From: Methylophaga sp.
Lineage (GTDB): Bacteria; Pseudomonadota; Gammaproteobacteria; Nitrosococcales; Methylophagaceae
Assembly: GCA_002733335.1 (NCBI GenBank)
Contig: NVVK01000016.1
Location: 39,006-45,318, forward strand
Direction of reading: 5' to 3'
Length of the DNA stretch: 6,313 nt
Made by a program: the position numbers and the translations under genes. Positions 1 through 6,313 of this stretch are shown here, piece by piece (the stretch's first letter is position 1; every line of letters begins with the position of its first letter). Below the pieces are notes generated by a model. It did no database searches and was not told the DNA's origin. It worked only from the letters and a program-made list of their open reading frames with translations.

Positions 1-1343
1 TGAGCATAACTAGGAAGGTTCTGATTAACCCTATCCACTTCTTGCTGAATATCATCATCGGTCAACGCCTTATCACGTGTTTGCAATAATGCGATACAAA
101 AAGGCTTGGCATCACCAAATAACACGGCATGCTTGAATAAACCCTCAGCCAATAATTCACTCTCGATCCACTCTGGGTTAATGTTTCTACCGAAACTTGA
201 AATGATCAGGTTCTTTTTTCTGCCTTTAATATGTAGATAGTTTTGATCATCAATAAAACCAATATCACCGGTATATACCTTTGATTTTTGCCAATTCTCT
301 TCATCCGCAATGTATCCCAAAAAGGGAGAGCCGGAAACCACAATTTCGCCCGCTTCAATCGATACCGAGACATGTTCTAAAATTTTCCCGGCCGAAGCTA
401 TTTTTGATTCTTGGGGCGTATTTAAGCTCACAACAGAACCACATTCAGATAATCCATAACCTTCAAAAACAGGCAAGCCAACATCGTGGGCATCGTCTAA
501 TAAGGCTTGTGAAACTTTACTACCGCCTACTGCGATAAACGTTAATGTTGTCGGCGCTTGCCAGCCCTGTTGGATTGCTTTTACTAAAGCCGTTAATAAC
601 TCAGGTAATACAATCATGCTCTGCGGCTGATAATGTGAAATAGTTGATAATAATTGAGCCAAATCAAAACCGCTGCTGCCATTAAACCCTAATGTTTGTT
701 GAGGTAAAGCGATAACGGTTCCCCCACTTAACAGTGGAGCGTAAATTCCCCCAATATTTTCTAACAGCGTACTAAAGGGTAATAAACTAAGATGCCTAAC
801 TTCACCTAAATCAATGGCATTAAGTAAAGCTTGTGCCACGTCCGTTTGCTGATTACTGCTGAGACAAACCCCTTTCGGCTGTCCTGTTGAACCCGAAGTG
901 AATGTGATTTTCGCTGTATTTTCAGGTAAACGGGATGCTGTCTGATTCAGCGTAATGACGGTAAAACCAGCTACGCTTGAACGGATATTTGTAATTACTT
1001 CATCTTGAAGGATCGCCGTTAACCGAGATTCATTCTTAGTTAAAACAACCGACACGCCTGCTTGCTCAACCGCATGGCTTAATTGCTGATCTGAAAAAAA
1101 GGTAGGCAGGGGTAATAAAATCACCTTACTCAATCGGCAAGCTAAATCAATAATAATCCACTCTGGGCTATTATCTTCATACAAAGCTATTACTTGATTT
1201 TTATACTGCCTAATCTGGTGTGAAACCTTTATTACTTCGCTTTCTATTTGTGACCAGGTATAGTCAGTAGCCTCTCCAATAAGCGCTATTTTATCGGGTT
1301 CACTTTGAGCGAGTTCTTTAATTTTCTCCCACAATAGTGTCAT
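1..1343 (-). CDS. AMP-binding acyl-adenylate/acyl-CoA ligase family protein, C-terminus cut by window edge
   Basis: Adenylate-forming (ANL superfamily) enzyme: it should activate a carboxylic acid with ATP to an acyl-AMP and pass it to CoA, a carrier protein or another acceptor. The frame is open from ATG 1343-1341 to the edge: 447 residues of a likely 500-560. Core motifs: ATP loop TFTSGSTGQPKG (147-158, bases 905-870), LPFSTLLEN (188-196, A4 region), YGLSE (296-300, A5), TGD (358-360, A7, with the ATP-ribose-binding Asp), and the hinge/A8 segment GRKKNLIISSFGRNINPEWIE (374-394). The A10 lysine lies beyond the window, so catalytic completeness cannot be judged. The A8 style with FGRN-PEW recalls long-chain acyl-CoA synthetase-like proteins, so a fatty acyl substrate is plausible. 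In A4, Thr192 sits where those enzymes usually have His. The start is fixed by the ATGA overlap with the upstream gene; it has no good Shine-Dalgarno of its own. Confidence 0.92.
   Translation of the reverse strand, partial: MTLLWEKIKELAQSEPDKIALIGEATDYTWSQIESEVIKVSHQIRQYKNQVIALYEDNSPEWIIIDLACRLSKVILLPLPTFFSDQQLSHAVEQAGVSVVLTKNESRLTAILQDEVITNIRSSVAGFTVITLNQTASRLPENTAKITFTSGSTGQPKGVCLSSNQQTDVAQALLNAIDLGEVRHLSLLPFSTLLENIGGIYAPLLSGGTVIALPQQTLGFNGSSGFDLAQLLSTISHYQPQSMIVLPELLTALVKAIQQGWQAPTTLTFIAVGGSKVSQALLDDAHDVGLPVFEGYGLSECGSVVSLNTPQESKIASAGKILEHVSVSIEAGEIVVSGSPFLGYIADEENWQKSKVYTGDIGFIDDQNYLHIKGRKKNLIISSFGRNINPEWIESELLAEGLFKHAVLFGDAKPFCIALLQTRDKALTDDDIQQEVDRVNQNLPSYA
1340..1343 (-). other. ATGA stop-start overlap (translational coupling site)
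   Basis: On the minus strand ATGA holds the ligase start (ATG, 1343-1341) and the hemolysin-family stop (TGA, 1342-1340). The bases before it (AAATAAAAAGATC) contain no convincing Shine-Dalgarno, so the ligase is probably translated by ribosomes that terminate on the upstream gene. This suggests the two proteins are made in a fixed ratio and act together. Confidence 0.8.
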
Positions 1344-2044
1344 GATCTTTTTATTTTCTGTGCAATATCATTAATGGTTGCTTGGTAATTATTCAAGATA
1401 GATTTAATCACCTCATGTAATCTTAATTGTTCCATCGCATCCTTTAAATTTCCTGCTTCTACCATCGGCCTATCAGCATAATAACAGCCCCAACTTTCGC
1501 CTTTATCGGCTAGTTTTGATGGGTCGGCATCACAAATAGGCACTGTGCTTAAATTCAATTTCCCTAACAAGCGTTGTACTTGTTTTGTTGCTGTAAACGT
1601 AACCCACTGAAAGCCCGCTTGATACAAAATGGCAACACTCAATATAAATAATATTCTGCTAGCGCTTCCTCTCTGCGTTGATGACAGGTTACCCACTTCA
1701 ACGATTTGGTGACGTTCAATTGCTTGTTTGAACGTGGCTGATAGTGTTTCCTCAATACTCGTCGCCAGATAACTTTCTAAAAACAAGGGTTTTTTCATCG
1801 CTGCAGGTTGAAAACCAATCGTGGCAGTGATGCCTGCATCACCGTGAGTAGACAATATATACGCTTCAAAGGAGGTGATTTTGGCTCCGTATGCCTCAGC
1901 AAAACATCTTTTTATATGCTGATTAACTTCCGCTTTTCCTAGAGATGGCTCAGCATCAAATCGTATTGGCAGATGAGAAACTAATAGACGCTTGTTACAC
2001 CCAGAAACAGTAGCTGTTTCTGTTTTAATTTGTTGCGCTTCCAT
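1340..2044 (-). CDS. 'Thermostable hemolysin' family protein (T_hemolysin-like), probable cytoplasmic GNAT-like acyltransferase
   Basis: A 234-residue protein recognised as the family annotated 'thermostable hemolysin' (the Pfam T_hemolysin type, named after a Vibrio protein). Family hallmarks in order: PLFLESYL (86-93), IVEVGNLSS (114-122), a helix then FQWVTFTATKQVQRLLGKL (145-163), DADPSKL (172-178) and SWGCYYADRPMVEAGNL (184-200). A charged helical tail follows (201-234). There is no signal peptide or membrane segment, so it appears cytoplasmic, which does not fit a secreted haemolysin. The pattern of acidic residue plus V/I-G-N-L strand, then a long helix, then a strand ending in a T-A-T turn resembles acyl-homoserine-lactone synthases and other GNAT acyltransferases. 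An acyl-transfer role is therefore inferred, not shown. It starts with a good AAGGA site, and its TGA overlaps the ligase ATG by 4 bp. Family call is firm; enzymatic role is uncertain. Confidence 0.85.
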   Translation of the reverse strand: MEAQQIKTETATVSGCNKRLLVSHLPIRFDAEPSLGKAEVNQHIKRCFAEAYGAKITSFEAYILSTHGDAGITATIGFQPAAMKKPLFLESYLATSIEETLSATFKQAIERHQIVEVGNLSSTQRGSASRILFILSVAILYQAGFQWVTFTATKQVQRLLGKLNLSTVPICDADPSKLADKGESWGCYYADRPMVEAGNLKDAMEQLRLHEVIKSILNNYQATINDIAQKIKRS

Positions 2045-2049
2045 AAGAA

Positions 2050-2054
2050 TCCTT
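2050..2054 (-). promoter_or_regulatory. Ribosome-binding site of the hemolysin-family gene
   Basis: AAGGA lies 5 bases before the ATG at 2044-2042 (AAGGATTCTTATGG on the minus strand). It is the clearest Shine-Dalgarno sequence in the window and supports this start over any later one. Confidence 0.75.
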
Positions 2055-2091
2055 GATTAAAATAAATCGTAAAATGGATGATATGGAACAA

Positions 2092-2119
2092 ATTATAGGG
2101 TATCAATCTTAACTAAAAC
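2092..2119 (-). promoter_or_regulatory. Sigma-70-type promoter for the hemolysin-family/ligase pair
   Basis: The minus strand carries an exact TATAAT at 2097-2092, 47 bases before the ATG at 2044, giving a predicted start near 2085 and a leader of about 40 bases. The -35 element is poor: the best placed hexamer is GTTTTA (2119-2114) with a 16-bp spacer, and no extended -10 TG is present. A strong -10 with a weak -35 overlapped by an inverted repeat fits a regulated promoter. It would let the downstream pair be expressed independently of the pump genes. Prediction only. Confidence 0.5.
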
Positions 2120-2126
2120 TTAAGAT
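2106..2126. promoter_or_regulatory. Perfect 7-7-7 inverted repeat, candidate operator
   Basis: On the plus strand, ATCTTAA (2106-2112) is followed by a 7-base centre CTAAAAC and then TTAAGAT (2120-2126), the exact reverse complement of the left arm. The dyad centre is at 2116. The repeat lies in the only intergenic region of any size, 8 bp upstream of the TATAAT box, covering the place where a -35 hexamer would sit. A dimeric regulator bound here would compete with RNA polymerase, so a repressor operator is the simplest reading. The regulator is not identified. Both arms are AT-only apart from one G/C pair, so chance is not excluded. Confidence 0.4.
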
Positions 2127-2149
2127 AAAGAACATGTTGATAGGAATGT

Positions 2150-3394
2150 TTAGAAGCGAATTCCCAAGGCTTGATTTACATTAGCAATCGATCGCTTAAT
2201 CTCAATTTCTAGCCTTTGTTTACGATTCATACTCTTTACGGCTAAATTTTGACTATTTAGAAAAGTAACTAATGCTAGCTCACCTAACTCAAAAGCGCGC
2301 TTTTGTAATACCAGATAACGTTGCGTTGTCTCTATATGCTGTTCATTTAATGAAAGCTGCTGTCGTTTTGATTCTAAAGTTTGTAACGAAGATGCTAGCG
2401 TTGAATTTAATGCTAATGCTAATCTCTGCCGTGCAATCTGAACATCTGCAATATCACGTGCAGCATTGGCAATAGCGGGTTGCCGATAAACGGTATCATC
2501 AAAAGCAAAACTTACACCCAAGCCTAAACTGTGATTAAAACTTTCATTACCCTCTCCTCGTTCACGTTTCATACCTACTGACACATTTGGATGCGCTGCT
2601 TCTTGATAAGAAGCTAATGATTGTTTGGTATGTAAGGTAACAATTCTTTGGTCATAGATTGCCAACATGGGATGGGTTTGATCTATTGCCTTTTTATCTG
2701 ATAATGTCTCATCAATATGGGTGGGTAATGCCTGTTTGCCTGTTATTAATTGATACTGATATAGATGATGCTCTAAGCTTGCATTTTCTTCCATATAAAG
2801 GCTATGCATATCAAGTGTATGTGTTTTAGCCAACAAGCCATCGGTTCCGGCTAAATCACCGGCTTGAACACGAATGTTTACATGTTGCTCTAATTTCTGT
2901 GCTAATTGCCATGCATGATAAGCATGATCTGCAGCGACTTTAGCAATAGCAACATCCCAAACCAAATTACGTATATTGGCTGATATTTCTAACAAAACCT
3001 GTTGTCTTTGAGCTGGTAATTCAGCTAATAAATGCTCACTTAATGCTAACTGCTGCTGCTTTTGTCCTGGTAGCCACAATGCCATTTCAACACCGGCCTC
3101 CCACTCTTGAAAACCATCACTACTGCCTATTACATCATTGAAATGCGTCACAGATGCGCGTGTTGGCTCAGCAAATAACGTATTTGCAAGATTGGTATTG
3201 GCTGTTGCTTGCTGTTGATAAACGAGATCTAGTTGAGAAGCAGGATGTTGTTTATATAATGCGTGCATTAAGCCATTCATTGTCACGCTATCCGAATGTT
3301 TAACGTCTGTTGTTGCTGCATTAGCCCACTGTAAACTGCTCAAAAGCAATAAACAAAGGCCAATACTAAATTTTGTGCTTAATGACATCGACAT
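2150..3394 (-). CDS. TolC/CzcC-type outer-membrane efflux channel protein
   Basis: Outer-membrane exit duct (OEP family) of a tripartite efflux pump, expected to work with the RND pump encoded 9 bp upstream. The 414-residue product begins with a Sec signal peptide: Lys8, a hydrophobic core FSIGLCLLLLSSLQWA, and a likely cut after Ala-Asn-Ala (residues 24-26). No convincing lipobox is present, so it is probably not a lipoprotein like OprM. Two OEP repeats follow, about 45-215 and 225-410, rich in long Gln/Ala/Leu helices. The second carries the typical FELGELALVTFLNSQN signature (about residues 366-381) and ends in ANVNQALGIRF. At 414 residues it is shorter than TolC or OprM (roughly 450-490) and closer to CzcC-like channels. 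An alternative ATG two codons downstream (3388-3386) would barely change the signal peptide. The weak ribosome-binding site GGGTGAAG overlaps the pump stop codon, suggesting coupled translation. Confidence 0.93.
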   Translation of the reverse strand: MSMSLSTKFSIGLCLLLLSSLQWANAATTDVKHSDSVTMNGLMHALYKQHPASQLDLVYQQQATANTNLANTLFAEPTRASVTHFNDVIGSSDGFQEWEAGVEMALWLPGQKQQQLALSEHLLAELPAQRQQVLLEISANIRNLVWDVAIAKVAADHAYHAWQLAQKLEQHVNIRVQAGDLAGTDGLLAKTHTLDMHSLYMEENASLEHHLYQYQLITGKQALPTHIDETLSDKKAIDQTHPMLAIYDQRIVTLHTKQSLASYQEAAHPNVSVGMKRERGEGNESFNHSLGLGVSFAFDDTVYRQPAIANAARDIADVQIARQRLALALNSTLASSLQTLESKRQQLSLNEQHIETTQRYLVLQKRAFELGELALVTFLNSQNLAVKSMNRKQRLEIEIKRSIANVNQALGIRF

Positions 3395-3411
3395 CGTTAT
3401 ACTTCACCCAA
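3395..3411 (-). promoter_or_regulatory. Short pump-channel junction with ribosome-binding site overlapping the pump stop codon
   Basis: Only 9 bases separate the pump's TGA (3406-3404) from the channel's ATG (3394-3392). The best Shine-Dalgarno match is GGTGA within GGGTGAAG, which includes the stop codon itself. There is no room for a promoter or terminator, so the two genes are surely cotranscribed and probably translationally coupled. Confidence 0.6.
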
Positions 3412-6313
3412 AAATTCGTTCACGAATACTTTCATGCACTGATAATAACGCAGGTATAACAAATAATACTAATACCGTGGCAAACATCAAACCGAATGAA
3501 ATCGAGACAGCCATTGGAATTAAAAACTGTGCCTGCACCGATGTTTCAAATAATAATGGTGTTAAACCAGCAATTGTAGTCAATGATGTCAATAATACCG
3601 CTCTTAATCGTTGCGTGGCTGCATTAATAATTGCCTCAGTTGTATCGACTCCCGCCTCTCGTTGATGTTTGAAAAAGGTCACTAAGATGATCGAGTCATT
3701 GACCACTATCCCCGATAAACCAAAAATACCAAACAGTGACAAAATGGTCAGATCAATTCCCATAAAATAATGCCCTGCCAAGGCACCAATCAAACCAAAC
3801 GGTATCGCGGCCATGACAACGAGTGGCCAACCATAAGATGAAAAAACCCACGCCAGAACTATATAAATTAAAATAAAGGCCAACATAAGCCCTTGTTTCA
3901 TATCCGCTAAGGTATCGCCTTGTTCTTCTGCTCTCCCCTCAAATACCACGTCAATTCCATAACGTGATGACAAATCAGGTAAAAACTCTTTTTCTAATGA
4001 TCCAATGATCTCATCCGCATTATTCAATTCAGCATCTACTGAAGCGGTAATGTGAATGGCTAATCTATTATCACTATGGCGTAATACATCAAAACCACGT
4101 TTTGTTTCAAACTCAACCACACTCGACAAGGGCGCACTTCCACCTTGTGGCAATCGCACCATAAAGTTTTCTAATGTAGCAAGCGTATTTCGCTCCTCAT
4201 CTGGCAGCATAACGCGCACTTCTACTTCATCACCACCATCTTGAAATATCTGTACTAGCTGACCATCAAACGCAGTACGTAACTGTTGGCCAACACTATT
4301 TATCGTTAGACCAAGTGCATCGCCTTGCCCTTTTATCTTATAAATAAGCTGTTCTTGACCATAGGGCATATCATCTTCTATAGCAGAAACACCCACAAGC
4401 CCCTTCATTTCTCTTGCTACTTCCGCCGCCGCTAATTTAAGAAATTCAGATGACGTACCCGTCAATCTCACATCAAGATCTCGACCAGGTGGTCCAGCTG
4501 TCGGTTCTGACAAGGTAAATGTTTCAATCCCCGGTGGTAGAATAATATGTTGTCGCCATTCCTGAATAAATTGCTTATTTCTTACATCGCGATGATCAGG
4601 GGAAATTAATTCAAGTTGAATAGAGCCAAAACGGTCGCTTGATTCACCTCCTGCCCCGCCTCCTGCTACACTCGCTACACCCAAGCGTGTTACGCTGACT
4701 TCAATTAAATCACCACCGAAGTGATCGTGCGTCTTATCTAAGCCTTCATTGAGATGACTTAAAAATTTAGCAACAGTCGTAGACGGTGTACCCGCGGTAA
4801 ACCGAGCATTAGCAAAAATAGTTGTGCCTTCTGGTGAGGGGAAAAAAGTAAAAGGCAATCGGCCACTGCTTAGCAAACCTACACATATAATGAGCATAGC
4901 GATAACCATGCTTATGGTTACCCATCGATAATGAACAGCGGAGGAAACAAGGCGACGAAAAGTATTATCTCGAAAATAATTAAATTTATCGTCTAGCCAT
5001 TGTCTAGTAGGCCTCGCTTTAGCATGATGAATTTTGTGGAATGAATGGCGTAAATGGCCGGGTAAAACTAAAAAACTTTCAATTAATGATGCAATAATCA
5101 CACATATAATAACGAAAGGAATATCAAATAAAATATTACCCATGGTGCCGCCAATGAGCATTAAAGGCAGGAATGCTGCAATCGTAGTCAGTGATGACGC
5201 GGTAACAGGCGCCAACATTCTTCTGGCTCCTCCTTCGGCTGCTTGCAAGGAATCTTCGCCGTTTTGATAGTGAGACAAGGCATCTTCGCCCACTACAATA
5301 GCATCATCCACAATAATCCCCAGAGCCATAATAAGGGCAAAAAGGCTAATCATATTAATCGAGCCCCCCAACATATACATAATGGCTAAGGTTGCCATAA
5401 ATGAAACGGGGATGCCGACAGCTACCCAAATTGCTACACGTCCATGCAAAAACAAAAATAATATACCAACAACTAATAATAAGCCGCCTAAACCGTTTCG
5501 TACCAATAGGTTCATTCGCTCTTTAATATATTTCCAGCTCTCGTCATACACTTTTACCGAAACACCGTGAGGAAGATCAGGCTCATTCTGATCTAACCAA
5601 TTCTGCAATATCTCGGCAGATTCAAGTGAATCTGCACTTTCAGTGCGTTGTAATTGAATCTCTACTGCTGGTTGGCCTTGATAAAAAATACTCACTTGCT
5701 TACGCATAGATCTACGTTCAATCTTTGCTACATCTTCTAATGCTATCAATCCGCCCGAATAATCACTTTTAATGGATAATCCGGAGAAGGCATAGGTATC
5801 GCGTCGCTGACCTAATCCACGGAGCTGTCTTGCCGTGCTCGCATTGCCAATTTCACCTGCAGGCAAATCTCTACTTAAATCACCAATTCTTTGGCTCAAT
5901 TGAGCAAGGCTTAGGCCTAATGATTCCAATTGGCGAGTGCTCACTTGGATGGCTATTTCTTCTTCTGGCAAACCAGAAATAGTAACGCGTGAAATCCCTG
6001 CATCTAATAAATCTTGCTCAATTTTATGACTTAATGACCTTAATTCAGACAATTCACCCTTGGTCGTAATTAACATGCGCGCAACCGGGTCATATATCGT
6101 CAATAAACTCACTTCCGGAATTTCAGCATCACCAGGAAGATTTCGTAATTGCGCAACCTGTTCTTTTACTTGATCAAGTGCGGGTCCCATATCGGTATTT
6201 TCTTCAAACTCTAGCATTACAAACGACATGCCATAAGAAGATGTCGATGTTATTTTGTCTATAAAATTGATGCTTTTAAACTCTTGTTCAAGTCGAGTGG
6301 TGATTGATTCTTC
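3404..6313 (-). CDS. RND (HAE1/AcrB-like) multidrug-type efflux pump inner-membrane subunit, N-terminus cut by window edge
   Basis: Proton-driven inner-membrane transporter of a tripartite efflux pump, moving small amphiphilic compounds from the periplasm or inner membrane to the outer-membrane channel. The open frame runs to the window edge: 969 residues are visible against about 1030 for the family, so TM1 and the true start are missing. The ATG at 6229-6227 is internal, because the 28 codons before it match the family (EESITTRLEQEF, then KITSTSSYGMS). Visible-fragment landmarks: porter domain about 1-270; TM2-TM6 about 273-418; TM4 proton-relay pair Asp336-Asp337 (VDDAIVV, bases 5303-5308), equivalent to AcrB Asp407/408; TM7 about 465-483; second porter and docking region with a Gly-rich loop (VAGGGAGGESSD, about 549-560); TM8-TM12 about 809-960. 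TM10 reads GLSGIVVNDSIILV, with Val where AcrB has Lys940. The channel gene follows after 9 bp. Family call is very secure; substrate is unknown. No adaptor gene is visible; it is expected upstream. Confidence 0.96.
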   Translation of the reverse strand, partial: EESITTRLEQEFKSINFIDKITSTSSYGMSFVMLEFEENTDMGPALDQVKEQVAQLRNLPGDAEIPEVSLLTIYDPVARMLITTKGELSELRSLSHKIEQDLLDAGISRVTISGLPEEEIAIQVSTRQLESLGLSLAQLSQRIGDLSRDLPAGEIGNASTARQLRGLGQRRDTYAFSGLSIKSDYSGGLIALEDVAKIERRSMRKQVSIFYQGQPAVEIQLQRTESADSLESAEILQNWLDQNEPDLPHGVSVKVYDESWKYIKERMNLLVRNGLGGLLLVVGILFLFLHGRVAIWVAVGIPVSFMATLAIMYMLGGSINMISLFALIMALGIIVDDAIVVGEDALSHYQNGEDSLQAAEGGARRMLAPVTASSLTTIAAFLPLMLIGGTMGNILFDIPFVIICVIIASLIESFLVLPGHLRHSFHKIHHAKARPTRQWLDDKFNYFRDNTFRRLVSSAVHYRWVTISMVIAMLIICVGLLSSGRLPFTFFPSPEGTTIFANARFTAGTPSTTVAKFLSHLNEGLDKTHDHFGGDLIEVSVTRLGVASVAGGGAGGESSDRFGSIQLELISPDHRDVRNKQFIQEWRQHIILPPGIETFTLSEPTAGPPGRDLDVRLTGTSSEFLKLAAAEVAREMKGLVGVSAIEDDMPYGQEQLIYKIKGQGDALGLTINSVGQQLRTAFDGQLVQIFQDGGDEVEVRVMLPDEERNTLATLENFMVRLPQGGSAPLSSVVEFETKRGFDVLRHSDNRLAIHITASVDAELNNADEIIGSLEKEFLPDLSSRYGIDVVFEGRAEEQGDTLADMKQGLMLAFILIYIVLAWVFSSYGWPLVVMAAIPFGLIGALAGHYFMGIDLTILSLFGIFGLSGIVVNDSIILVTFFKHQREAGVDTTEAIINAATQRLRAVLLTSLTTIAGLTPLLFETSVQAQFLIPMAVSISFGLMFATVLVLFVIPALLSVHESIRERIFG

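Larger units (their letters stand above)
2045..2149. other. Intergenic region between channel gene and hemolysin-family gene
   Basis: This is the largest non-coding stretch in the window (105 bp). It holds the inverted repeat, the TATAAT promoter and the AAGGA site described separately, plus a small 8-bp palindrome AACATGTT (2131-2138). I find no GC-rich hairpin followed by a T-run on the minus strand, so readthrough from the pump operon into the downstream pair is possible. Confidence 0.6.

Noticed and set aside
281..538. Plus-strand open frame of 85 codons
   Set aside because: It lies wholly antisense inside the AMP-binding ligase, whose motifs are intact in the minus frame. Its translation has no recognisable domain and no ribosome-binding site.
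1340..2044. Secreted haemolysin toxin, as the family name suggests
   Set aside because: There is no signal peptide, no transmembrane or amphipathic pore-forming segment and no secretion gene beside it. The fold signals look like a cytoplasmic acyltransferase.
2106..2126. Reading the inverted repeat as a rho-independent terminator of the pump operon
   Set aside because: The stem is almost entirely A/T and no T-run follows on the minus strand, so it would not form a stable terminator.
2131..2138. AACATGTT palindrome as an operator
   Set aside because: An 8-bp AT-rich palindrome is easily due to chance, and it is placed too far upstream of the -10 box to judge. It is kept only as a note in the intergenic entry.
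2272..2475. Plus-strand open frame of 67 codons
   Set aside because: Antisense to the channel's second OEP repeat, with no supporting signal.
3375..3665. Plus-strand open frame of 96 codons
   Set aside because: Antisense to the end of the RND pump and the start of the channel gene. The Asn/Ile/Val-rich translation is what the reverse of pump membrane segments gives.
4056..5570. Three further short plus-strand open frames (4056-4244, 5034-5267, 5382-5570)
   Set aside because: All are inside the RND pump gene in antisense, with low-complexity translations and no domain.
6227..6229. ATG as the start codon of the RND pump
   Set aside because: The frame stays open to the window edge, and the 28 codons before this ATG encode conserved porter-domain sequence, so it is an internal methionine.

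Overview
The window is about 6.3 kb of AT-leaning DNA (roughly 40% G+C by eye) from a Gram-negative bacterium. An outer-membrane efflux protein with a Sec signal peptide and an RND pump require two membranes. The protein style suggests an environmental, probably aquatic, gammaproteobacterium, but nothing here fixes the genus. All four genes are on the minus strand, so transcription runs from position 6313 towards position 1. Both outer genes are cut by the window edges.

In transcription order: (1) 6313-3404 is the inner-membrane pump subunit of an RND efflux system (HAE1/AcrB-like). It lacks only its first ~60 or so residues, including TM1. (2) 3394-2150 is a TolC/CzcC-type outer-membrane channel starting 9 bp after the pump stop codon. 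(3) 2149-2045 is a 105-bp intergenic region with a perfect TATAAT -10 box and a perfect 7-7-7 inverted repeat over the -35 region. (4) 2044-1340 is a protein of the family called 'thermostable hemolysin', which looks cytoplasmic and GNAT/LuxI-like rather than like a secreted toxin. (5) 1343-1 is an AMP-binding (acyl-adenylate-forming) ligase. It overlaps the previous gene by 4 bp (ATGA) and is cut at its C-terminus by the window edge. No stretch longer than 300 bases lacks a gene, and I see no RNA gene, mobile element, CRISPR array or tandem repeat.

Pump and channel form a clear two-gene unit. The periplasmic adaptor that normally completes such a pump is absent and is probably encoded just upstream, beyond position 6313. 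The hemolysin-family protein and the ligase form a second, tightly coupled unit with its own likely promoter, though no terminator separates the two units. The most interesting reading is that the ligase activates a carboxylic (fatty) acid, the hemolysin-family protein acts as an acyltransferase using that acyl group, and the neighbouring tripartite pump exports the product. That pathway is an inference. What the sequence shows is the protein families, the ATGA coupling and the co-directional arrangement.
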